Origin: CAZPMO01 sp964587515
GTDB lineage: Bacteria; Pseudomonadota; Alphaproteobacteria; MPNO01
NCBI GenBank assembly: GCA_964587515.1
Contig: CAZPMO010000087.1
Coordinates: forward strand, 1-19,728
Length of the DNA stretch: 19,728 nt
Direction: 5' to 3'
Shown here: in pieces, positions 13,913 through 19,728 of the stretch
How positions within the stretch are numbered: position 1 is the first letter of the stretch
How the letters are laid out: every line of letters starts with the position of its first letter
Notes under the pieces: model-generated
The model's input: the letters and a program-made list of their open reading frames with translations, nothing else
The model's database searches: none
What the model was told of the DNA's origin: nothing
Translations under genes and position numbers: made by a program

Positions 13913-15445
13913 GTGATCTACAGCTTCGACGCCTTTTCGCTCGATACCGACAGCCTGGAACTCAGACAGGATGGCGGCGCGGTTGCCGTCGAACCGCAGG
14001 TCTTCAGCGTGCTCGCCTATCTGATCGGGAACCGGGACCGGGTGGTAAGCAAGGACGAGTTGATCGAGGCGGTCTGGGACGGGCGCGCCATATCCGACGG
14101 CGCGCTGAATTCCCGCCTCAATGCCGCGCGCCGCGCGGTCGGCGACGATGGCGCGGCGCAGACGGTGATCAAGACATTCCCCCGGCGCGGCTTTCGCTTC
14201 ATCGGCCCGGTCACGGAAGGGGCAAGCCCCGACATCGACGCCGGCGATGGCGCGTCGCTGTCCGACAAACCCTCCATCGCGGTTCTGCCGTTCGGCAATC
14301 TGTCCAACGATCCGGAGCAGGAATATTTTTCGGACGGCATTACCGAAGACCTGATTACCGCGCTGTCGCGCATACGCCGGTTCCGCGTGGTCGCCCGCGG
14401 GTCGGCGTTTTCATACAAGGGTCAGTCGTCCGATGTCCGCCAGGTGGCGCGCGAAATGGGCGCCCGCTATGTGATCGAGGGCAGCGTGCGCAAGGCCGGC
14501 AACCGGATACGGCTGACCGTTCAGTTGATCGACGGTGAATCCGGCAAACACATCTGGGCGGAAACATATGACCGGGACCTCGACGACATCTTCGCCCTTC
14601 AGGATGAACTGACCCTCGCCATCGTCGGCGCGGTGGAACCCGCCATGGGGCGGGCCGAACAGGAGCGTATAAAGCGCAAACCTCCCGACAGCCTGGATGC
14701 CTGGGAATCTTATCAGCAAGGGATGTCTTATTATTACAAGCGTACCGAGGAGGATAACACCACCGCCCGAAAACTGTTCCAGCGCGCGATCTCCCTCGAT
14801 CCGCAATTTGCGCTCGCTTATGCCGGATATGCTAGGACATATTATTTCAATGTCCTGTTGCGGACGACAGAGGATGACCGCGAGGAAGCCGAGAAGGCGG
14901 CCCTCAGGGCGATTGAGCTCGACCCCGACGAGGCGGAAGCGCATTTGGCCCTCGGGATCGTTCATTTTACCAATCGTGAGATGGACCATGCTATTCCGGA
15001 AGTCGAGACGGCCATAAGCCTTAATCCCAGCTATGCGCAGGCGTTTCATCTGTTAGGGACGCTGCTGACCCACACCGGACGAGCCGAAGAATCCCTGCCC
15101 CATCTATTTACGGCGATTCGATTGAGCCCAAAAGACGGAGAGGTCGCGACGTTCCATGCCCGGATCGCTTTGGTGAATCTTTACCTCCGGCGACACGAAG
15201 AAGCGGTCGAATGGGCGCGAAAGGCCGTGCGGCTTCCCGGCATTCAGTGGCCGGCGCACTGTTATCTGGTGGCGTCGCTCGCGCATCTGGACAGGATGGA
15301 CGAGGCGGGAAAGGCTCTCGAGGGCCTCCTGGCGTTCCGGCCCGGCATAACGGCGGGCTTCATCGAAAAAAACTACGCAACGGTCAGCCGGGACGATCTG
15401 GATCATCTGCTCGATGGCCTCCGCAAGGCCGGACTGCCCGAGTAA
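13913..15445 (+). CDS. Winged-helix regulator with TolB-like domain and TPR repeats
   Basis: 510 aa. Residues 1-97 are an OmpR/CadC-type winged helix (EPQVFSVLAYLIGNRDRVVS, then LNSRLNAARRAVGDDGAAQT and the closing KTFPRRGFRFIG). Residues ~118-240 carry the TolB N-terminal-like fold common in such regulators (SIAVLPFGNLSNDPEQEYF, VIEGSVRKAGNRIRLTVQL). From ~255 tetratricopeptide repeats follow (ARKLFQRAISLDPQFALAYA, EEAEKAALRAIELDPDEAEA, AIPEVETAISLNPSYAQAFH). No membrane segment is seen, so unlike CadC it should be cytoplasmic. The start is GTG 13913, with the winged helix beginning almost at once and no strong ribosome site. It is divergent from the minus-strand operon, which it may control. 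The stop abuts that of the convergent dioxygenase. Confidence 0.85.
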   Translation: MIYSFDAFSLDTDSLELRQDGGAVAVEPQVFSVLAYLIGNRDRVVSKDELIEAVWDGRAISDGALNSRLNAARRAVGDDGAAQTVIKTFPRRGFRFIGPVTEGASPDIDAGDGASLSDKPSIAVLPFGNLSNDPEQEYFSDGITEDLITALSRIRRFRVVARGSAFSYKGQSSDVRQVAREMGARYVIEGSVRKAGNRIRLTVQLIDGESGKHIWAETYDRDLDDIFALQDELTLAIVGAVEPAMGRAEQERIKRKPPDSLDAWESYQQGMSYYYKRTEEDNTTARKLFQRAISLDPQFALAYAGYARTYYFNVLLRTTEDDREEAEKAALRAIELDPDEAEAHLALGIVHFTNREMDHAIPEVETAISLNPSYAQAFHLLGTLLTHTGRAEESLPHLFTAIRLSPKDGEVATFHARIALVNLYLRRHEEAVEWARKAVRLPGIQWPAHCYLVASLAHLDRMDEAGKALEGLLAFRPGITAGFIEKNYATVSRDDLDHLLDGLRKAGLPE

Positions 15446-16516
15446 TCAGTCGCGGCCGCCTTCGACGCGGCATCCCTGGGCCCGCCAGCGCAGCATGCCG
15501 CCCGCCAGATTGGCCGTGTCGTTGAACCCGGCGCGGCGCAGGATATTGGTCGCCTGGGCCGACCGGCCACCGGCGCGGCAGACGGCGACGATGGGCGGCT
15601 CCGGGGCCAGTTCGCCGGTGCGTTCGGCGAGACTGCCCAGGGGAATGAGCTTGGCGCCGGGAATCCGGCCCAGCGGCCCGTCGAATTCATCGGTCTCGCG
15701 GACGTCGAGAATCTGTACCGCGTCGAGATGTTCCTCCAGCCACTGCGGCTGCATTTCCCATATGCCGGCGAATGTGTAGGTCAATGGCGCCCAGGTCGGC
15801 TCATCGGTGGGTATCTGATCGTCGGCGGGTTCGCCGCACACCAGGTTGGCGGGAACCGCGATATCCATTTTCTTGGGATGATCGAGGCCCAGATTGTCCA
15901 TGAAGCCGGAGAAATCGCTCTGGCTGAGCTGTCCGCCGAGGCGCGGGTTGAACGATTTTTCCTCGGCGACGCTGGTCACGGTAAGCCCGCGGTAATCATG
16001 GCCCGGATAAAGCTGGCAGTCCTCGGGCAGGGTGAATATCTGGGTGTGGATCGAGCGGTACATCTGGCCCGCGTCGCCACCCTGAAAATCGGTGCGGCCA
16101 CAGCCGCGGATCAGCAGGCAGTCGCCGGTGAAGGCCATCTCCTCGGTATCGAGCACATAGGTCACGCAGCCCGCCGTATGGCCCGGTGTCGCCCGGACCG
16201 TAAGATAACGATCGCCGAAACTGATCTTGTCGCCGTGGTCGAGCGGCCGGTCCTCTCCTTTCGTGCCGCCTTGGCCCGATAGAGCGATCTGGCTGCCGAG
16301 ACGATGGCGCAACATCCACGCCCCGGTCACGTGATCGGCGTGAACATGTGTCTCCAGCGTGCACAGCAGCTTGAGGTCGAGCTCGGTAAGCAGCGCTTCG
16401 TCGCGCCTGACCTGCTCGTAGACCGGGTCGATCAGAACCGCCTCGCCCGAATTGGTGTCGGCCAGCAGGTATGAATAGGTCGACGATTGCGGATCAAAAA
16501 GCTGGCGAAATAACAT
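15446..16516 (-). CDS. Persulfide dioxygenase-rhodanese fusion (ETHE1-like)
   Basis: 356 aa. Residues 1-~245 are a metallo-beta-lactamase fold of the ETHE1 type: T-H57-V-H59-A-D61-H62, PGHTAG (H113), GDCLLIRGCGRTDFQGG (D132) and LYPGHDYRG (H173). The iron ligands expected are H113, D132 and a histidine nearby, and the whole motif set matches persulfide dioxygenases, which oxidise glutathione persulfide to sulfite. Residues ~255-356 form a rhodanese domain with catalytic C313 in CRAGGRSAQ, able to pass sulfur between sulfite, thiosulfate and glutathione. The open frame extends 24 codons upstream, but ATG 16516 gives the family start MLFRQLFDPQSSTYSYLLAD. Role: sulfide and persulfide detoxification in the cytoplasm. 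Confidence 0.9.
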   Translation of the reverse strand: MLFRQLFDPQSSTYSYLLADTNSGEAVLIDPVYEQVRRDEALLTELDLKLLCTLETHVHADHVTGAWMLRHRLGSQIALSGQGGTKGEDRPLDHGDKISFGDRYLTVRATPGHTAGCVTYVLDTEEMAFTGDCLLIRGCGRTDFQGGDAGQMYRSIHTQIFTLPEDCQLYPGHDYRGLTVTSVAEEKSFNPRLGGQLSQSDFSGFMDNLGLDHPKKMDIAVPANLVCGEPADDQIPTDEPTWAPLTYTFAGIWEMQPQWLEEHLDAVQILDVRETDEFDGPLGRIPGAKLIPLGSLAERTGELAPEPPIVAVCRAGGRSAQATNILRRAGFNDTANLAGGMLRWRAQGCRVEGGRD

Positions 16517-16652
16517 ATGCCTCAACTTCCGTTTGTTGGCTCTTTCTATGAGGATAATGGTGACGGGCAAAGCCGCCCGCGACAACAAAATTTATGGCGA
16601 AATAGCCGCAAGATGGTTCATCCAACGAAGATGTGAACGCGATGATCGGGAC

Positions 16653-16681
16653 GAGACAGCAGGAATGGGCTCCGCTACACT
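16653..16681 (+). promoter_or_regulatory. Candidate sigma-70-type promoter for the CmcJ-like operon
   Basis: GAGACA (16653-16658) and TACACT (16676-16681) are separated by 17 bp; each matches four of six consensus bases. The predicted start lies ~25 bp before ATG 16715. The 198-bp divergent region contains no other clear signal. Confidence 0.35.
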
Positions 16682-16714
16682 TTGCCCGTAAACACCTAAT
16701 CAGAGGCGCGCCAC

Positions 16715-17551
16715 ATGGCCGAAACAGCGGATCTATCTCGGGAACTCAGCTTCGTCGAAGCCGAGGTGAACCATATCGTCGATGACGGCGTACCGCCGGT
16801 CCGCTATGTGGACTGGCCCGAGGAGGCGCACAAGGCGCACGCGCCCACCTATGAGGGGCATCGGGTGCGTATCCATAACGGCCGCGTCGCCGATGAGGAA
16901 TTTACCCTGCCGACCCACGGGTTCTCGTTCGTGCGGCATAATTCCGCGATGAAGAGTTTTTATGACGAGGACGAGATTCGCCGCGTCTACTATCCGGAAA
17001 CCGAACAGTTGATCAAATCCCAGTCCGGCGCCCGGCGCGTCGTGGTGTTCGATCACACGCTGCGGACGGCGGACCGCACGCGCCACGCCGAACGCTGGGT
17101 GCGCCAGCCCGTCCATGCGGTCCACAACGATTATACCGAGCGCTCGGCGCCGCAGCGCGTCCACGATTTTCTGCCGGCCGACGAAGCGGAGGCGGCATTG
17201 CAGCGGCGCTTCGGGATCGTCCAGACCTGGCGCACGATCAACGCGCCGATCGAATCCGAGCCGTTGGCGCTGTGCGACGGGCGCACGATCCCCGAGGTGG
17301 GGTTCATCCGTTACCAGCGGCTCTATCGCGACCGGTCCGGCGAGACCTACCATATCGCCTACAGCCCGGAGCACCGCTGGTTCTATTTCCCGCGCATGAC
17401 GCGCGACGAGGCGATCGTGTTCAAGGTATTCGACACCGATCCATCGGCCGGGGTGCGCTTCACCGCCCACACCGCGTTCACCGATCCCACCAGCCCGCCC
17501 GATGCGAATATCCGCGAAAGCATCGAGATGCGCGCGCTGGTTTTCTATTGA
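16715..17551 (+). CDS. CmcJ/NvfI-family non-heme iron oxidoreductase-like protein
   Basis: 278 aa, the usual length for this family, which includes CmcJ of cephamycin biosynthesis and fungal NvfI-type Fe(II)/2-oxoglutarate enzymes. Family marks: VVVFDHTLR (110-117), the H137-N-D139 of AVHNDYTERSAPQRVHDF, TWRTINAPIESEPLALCD and WFYFPRMTRDEAIVFKVFD. H137, D139 and the distant H252 (FTAHTAF) could form a 2-His-1-carboxylate iron site, and R268 or R273 near the end (RESIEMRALVF) could bind the cosubstrate carboxylate. These assignments are inferred. It is cytoplasmic, with no signal peptide. The oxidoreductase gene follows 10 bp later, so both probably modify the same small molecule. Confidence 0.8.
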   Translation: MAETADLSRELSFVEAEVNHIVDDGVPPVRYVDWPEEAHKAHAPTYEGHRVRIHNGRVADEEFTLPTHGFSFVRHNSAMKSFYDEDEIRRVYYPETEQLIKSQSGARRVVVFDHTLRTADRTRHAERWVRQPVHAVHNDYTERSAPQRVHDFLPADEAEAALQRRFGIVQTWRTINAPIESEPLALCDGRTIPEVGFIRYQRLYRDRSGETYHIAYSPEHRWFYFPRMTRDEAIVFKVFDTDPSAGVRFTAHTAFTDPTSPPDANIRESIEMRALVFY

Positions 17552-17561
17552 GGAGTTCCAG

Positions 17562-18551
17562 GTGAGCGACACTGAACTTATGAAGGCCATCCAGATCACC
17601 GAATTCGGCGGACCCGAGGTTCTGAAACTGGCCGATGTGCCGGTTCCCGTCCCCGACGCCGGCCAGGTCCTGGTCCGGCTCGACGTGGCGGGCATCAACT
17701 ATTCCGATATTTCGTGGCGGACCGGCGCGCGCGGCGGCGCGCCGCCCCTTATCAGCGGCAGTGAAGGGGCCGGCACGGTCGCGGCGTTGGGCGCGGGCGT
17801 CGAGAACGTTTCGGTCGGCGACCGGGTGGCCTATTGGAACCCGGCGATCGGCAGTTACGCGGAATACGCGGTCTGTCCGGAATTCCGGGTGGTGAAGCTG
17901 CCCGACGGGATGGATTTCGGCGTCGGCGCCGCGCTGATGCTGCAGGGATTTACGGCCCATTACCTGGTGCGCTCGGTGTTCCCGGTGGGGAAGGATCACA
18001 GCCTTCTGTTCCACGCCGGCGCCGGCGGGGTCGGCCAGATTCTGATCCAGATCGCCAAGGCGCATGGCGCGCGGGTCCTGACCACGGTCGGCAGCGCTGA
18101 GAAGGCCGCCTACGCCAGGGAGATCGGCGCCGACGAGGTGATTTTATATCAAGACGTCGATTTCGCCGAAGCCGTGCGCGATCTGACCGGCGGTGACGGG
18201 GTGAACGTGGTCTACGACGCGGTCGGCACCGCGACCTGGGAAGGCTCGATCGACTGCCTCAAGCGGCGCGGCATGGTGGTCTATTTCGGCGGCGCGTCCG
18301 GTCCCGTCCCGACATTCGACACCTCTATTCTGATGGCCAAGGGTTCGCTGGTGATGACCCGCGCGTCGCTCCGCGATTTCGTCGCCGACCGCGAAGAAAT
18401 CGCCTGGCGGGCCGGCGAGCTGTTCGACCTGTGGGCCTCGGGCGGCCTCAAAATCAGGATCGGCGAGACCTACCCGTTGGCCGAAGCCGGCAAGGCGCAA
18501 GACGACATGGAAAACCGCCGCACCACCGGAAAACTGCTGCTTAAAATCTGA
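17562..18551 (+). CDS. Zinc-independent quinone oxidoreductase-type medium-chain dehydrogenase
   Basis: 329 aa from GTG 17562; ATG 17580 (323 aa) is the alternative. GTG is favoured by GAGGAG six bases upstream, which overlaps the stop of the previous gene. The N-terminal GroES-like domain reads ITEFGGPEVLKLADVPVPVP and VAGINYSDISWRTG; catalytic zinc ligands are absent, as in quinone oxidoreductases. The NADPH-binding Rossmann motif is HAGAGGVGQILIQIAK (residues 151-166), followed by TVGSAEKAAYAREIGADEVI and VYDAVG. The C-terminal LAEAGKAQDDMENRRTTGK is also typical. It probably reduces a quinone or an alpha,beta-unsaturated carbonyl using NADPH, in operon with the CmcJ-like gene. Confidence 0.88.
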   Translation: MSDTELMKAIQITEFGGPEVLKLADVPVPVPDAGQVLVRLDVAGINYSDISWRTGARGGAPPLISGSEGAGTVAALGAGVENVSVGDRVAYWNPAIGSYAEYAVCPEFRVVKLPDGMDFGVGAALMLQGFTAHYLVRSVFPVGKDHSLLFHAGAGGVGQILIQIAKAHGARVLTTVGSAEKAAYAREIGADEVILYQDVDFAEAVRDLTGGDGVNVVYDAVGTATWEGSIDCLKRRGMVVYFGGASGPVPTFDTSILMAKGSLVMTRASLRDFVADREEIAWRAGELFDLWASGGLKIRIGETYPLAEAGKAQDDMENRRTTGKLLLKI

Positions 18552-18737
18552 ACCCGCCGCCAGACCAATTTTTTCTTCCCCACCATGGGCGGGGCGGGCG
18601 TTTATGATTTAAAAGTGAACCTTTGTGTTTCACGACTCCTCACGCCTCTTATTTTGCGGCGCAGGGCTTGTCGCAATGCAAAATTTCGATTCCTGTCACC
18701 GTAACTTGCTCGACGATTGTCACGAAAACGTCGCATT

Positions 18738-18777
18738 TTGATACAATTTTGTACATATTGATGCAATTTTATACACT
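18738..18777. repeat. Two tandem 20-bp AT-rich repeats, operator-like
   Basis: TTGATACAATTTTGTACATA (18738-18757) is followed without spacer by TTGATGCAATTTTATACACT (18758-18777), 16 of 20 bases identical. The first unit contains the inverted repeat TACAA-TT-TTGTA. On the minus strand TTGCAT and TATCAA lie 17 bp apart, and on the plus strand TTGTAC and TACACT lie 17 bp apart, so promoter elements may overlap the repeats. This is what a repressor-controlled promoter would look like; the regulator is not in the window. Confidence 0.5.
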
Positions 18778-18843
18778 GCTGGCGGTTGGCAATGACAACC
18801 AAGACGGATAAGGTTTGGAGAATTAAAAAATACCCTAACGATT

Positions 18844-18858
18844 GGTTAACGATTAACC
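18844..18858. repeat. 15-bp palindrome
   Basis: GGTTAA and TTAACC flank a CGA spacer, a perfect 6-3-6 inverted repeat in the leader of the possible small ORF at 18898. It could be an operator or a chance palindrome. Confidence 0.3.
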
Positions 18859-18897
18859 GAATAGAAGCAATTGCCTCGGTAATATGTTGGGGAGAAT

Positions 18898-18996
18898 ATG
18901 GAAGGGGAACTTGTTATGCTGAAACTCTTAGAATACATGCCGAACTGGCCGCCGGCGCCGCTCAAGGACGAGAAACCTCGCCCCCCAAAATCCTAA
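18898..18996 (+). CDS. Possible 32-aa proline-rich peptide
   Basis: MEGELVMLKLLEYMPNWPPA begins the peptide, which ends in PLKDEKPRPPKS. ATG 18898 has GGGGAG three bases upstream; an internal ATG at 18916 has a better spaced GGAAGGGG and would give 26 aa. The 3' half is distinctly GC-richer than its surroundings. Its TAA (18994-18996) overlaps the TAG (18993-18995) of the convergent gene, as in the other two convergent pairs here. No homologue recognised; reality uncertain. Confidence 0.3.
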   Translation: MEGELVMLKLLEYMPNWPPAPLKDEKPRPPKS

Positions 18997-19598
18997 GATC
19001 TCCAAAAACAAATTCGATTGAACAATCGAGTTATAAACGGGACTTCGCTTCGTTTCGTGCGATCGACGAGATAGATCAGGTTTTCAAATAAACCGTCAGT
19101 AACGTTAGCGCGATCTTGCCACGTCTCAATGTGGAGCCGAAACAGATTGTCGGCGTCTAGTATCGGGCCTTTGTAAAGATTAAGTATGTCATCGAAAAGC
19201 ACATATTTTTTCTTGACCATCCGCCCAATTGTTTCGTAGAAATTGAGGTATTCGATATAAGATCGAAATAATTCCTCATTCTCTCTTTCGAGTTTTACAA
19301 TATAAATTTGACACTCTTCTCGAAGACGTGCAATCCTATGTTGGTCATCTAATTCAGAGTGCTCATTAAATACCCGTTTTTCGATGTCACGCAGTGTTCT
19401 TGTCATTCGCTTTCGACTATCATGTAAGGCTTCCCATCGTTCTTCGAGTAGCAACAAAAACGTCGCACGCGCAGACTTCACCCGCTGCCGCAAGCTAGCA
19501 AGAGCGGCGAGCGCCAATAGTCCACCCGCCATCCAGTAAATTATTTGGAACCACGAGGTAACACCGAAGTCTGTCGGGGTAATTTCGCTTAGGTCCAT
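18993..19598 (-). CDS. Membrane-anchored helical protein, DUF4760-like
   Basis: 201 aa. One N-terminal membrane segment (about residues 17-36, WFQIIYWMAGGLLALAAL) is followed by a long charged helical region (~40-115, likely coiled coil, rich in R, E, L). Then comes an aromatic C-terminal part with LNFYETIGRMVKKKYVLFDD and LFRLHIETWQD, a layout resembling DUF4760 proteins. The bulk should face the cytoplasm. TAAGGA eight bases before ATG 19598 and a TATAAT box further upstream support the start. Codons are clearly more AT-rich than in the rest of the window, indicating transfer. Function unknown; the family assignment is from memory of its pattern. Confidence 0.75.
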   Translation of the reverse strand: MDLSEITPTDFGVTSWFQIIYWMAGGLLALAALASLRQRVKSARATFLLLLEERWEALHDSRKRMTRTLRDIEKRVFNEHSELDDQHRIARLREECQIYIVKLERENEELFRSYIEYLNFYETIGRMVKKKYVLFDDILNLYKGPILDADNLFRLHIETWQDRANVTDGLFENLIYLVDRTKRSEVPFITRLFNRICFWRS

Positions 19599-19633
19599 TA
19601 TGCCAATCCTTAGGACTTACAATAGTTGAGAGC

Positions 19634-19639
19634 ATTATA
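19634..19639 (-). promoter_or_regulatory. -10 box of the DUF4760-like gene
   Basis: A perfect minus-strand TATAAT lies 35 bp before ATG 19598, with the transcription start expected about 28 bp before the codon. The -35 region is poor (TTCTAT at 16 bp). From here to the window end I see no gene. Confidence 0.4.
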
Positions 19640-19728
19640 CGCCATTACAACCGTAATAGAATTCGTCGTGGCGTCCTAGAGCCTCGCCCGTTTAGTTTTA
19701 CGCATATCCGGCGTGCCTGAAGTAGTTT

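Larger units (their letters stand above)
18552..18897. other. 346-bp AT-rich non-coding region
   Basis: Base composition falls sharply after ~18600. No convincing gene is seen. It holds a 20-bp tandem repeat at 18738-18777 and a palindrome at 18844-18858, listed separately. A T-rich stretch after the oxidoreductase stop (18569-18574) lacks a proper preceding hairpin, so no terminator is called. Confidence 0.6.

Noticed and set aside
18738..18777. CRISPR array or replication iterons
   Set aside because: Only two adjoining imperfect 20-bp units with no spacers and no cas or replication gene; an operator is simpler.
18602..18802. 66-codon minus-strand frame across the tandem repeats
   Set aside because: Arg-rich, no motif, no ribosome site, and it runs through operator-like repeats.
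18792..19091. 99-codon plus-strand frame in the AT-rich tail
   Set aside because: Weak ribosome site, no recognisable domain, and ~100 bp overlap with the better supported minus-strand membrane protein. A shorter frame at 18898 has better signals.

Overview
The window is GC-rich bacterial DNA, about 19.7 kb, with two short runs of N (4472-4481 and 8467-8476) marking assembly gaps. Gene content (TRAP transporter, UbiD decarboxylase, hydantoinase/oxoprolinase pair, cupin-type AraC regulator, persulfide dioxygenase-rhodanese fusion), dense packing and GC-biased codons fit a free-living alphaproteobacterium, perhaps Rhodospirillales-like. No rRNA, tRNA or core marker gene is present, so this placement is an inference.

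Left block (1-3071): a cupin-type AraC regulator (+), a small secreted protein of unknown function (-) and an MFS exporter (+). The DNA upstream of the regulator and upstream of the exporter shares a near-identical 37-bp element. Inside each copy is a TGTGC-type direct repeat with a 21-bp period, the usual geometry of an AraC-family operator. A second 15-bp block close to both start codons is also shared. The three genes look like a small self-regulated unit.

Central block (13787 down to 3068, all minus strand): a 60-aa protein coupled to a TauE/SafE permease, then dctP-dctQ-dctM (TRAP uptake), a UbiD-family prenylated-FMN decarboxylase, HyuA and HyuB (ATP-dependent hydantoinase/oxoprolinase/acetone-carboxylase superfamily) and a 3-hydroxyisobutyrate-dehydrogenase-like enzyme. 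HyuA, HyuB and the dehydrogenase overlap by ATGA junctions. HyuB carries a C-terminal four-cysteine zinc-ribbon-like tail resembling the separate gamma subunit of acetone carboxylases. The block reads as an uptake-plus-catabolism pathway for an organic acid whose identity the sequence does not reveal; it is the best candidate for an undescribed system. A divergent soluble regulator (winged helix, TolB-like domain, TPRs) starts about 125 bp from the head of the block and could control it.

Right block: that regulator (13913-15445, +) converges on a persulfide dioxygenase-rhodanese fusion (-). A divergent two-gene operon (+) follows, with a CmcJ/NvfI-type non-heme iron oxygenase-like protein and a zinc-independent quinone oxidoreductase.

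From about 18600 to the end the DNA is visibly richer in A and T. It holds 20-bp tandem operator-like repeats, a palindrome, a possible 32-aa peptide and a membrane-anchored helical protein resembling DUF4760. This looks like recently acquired DNA.
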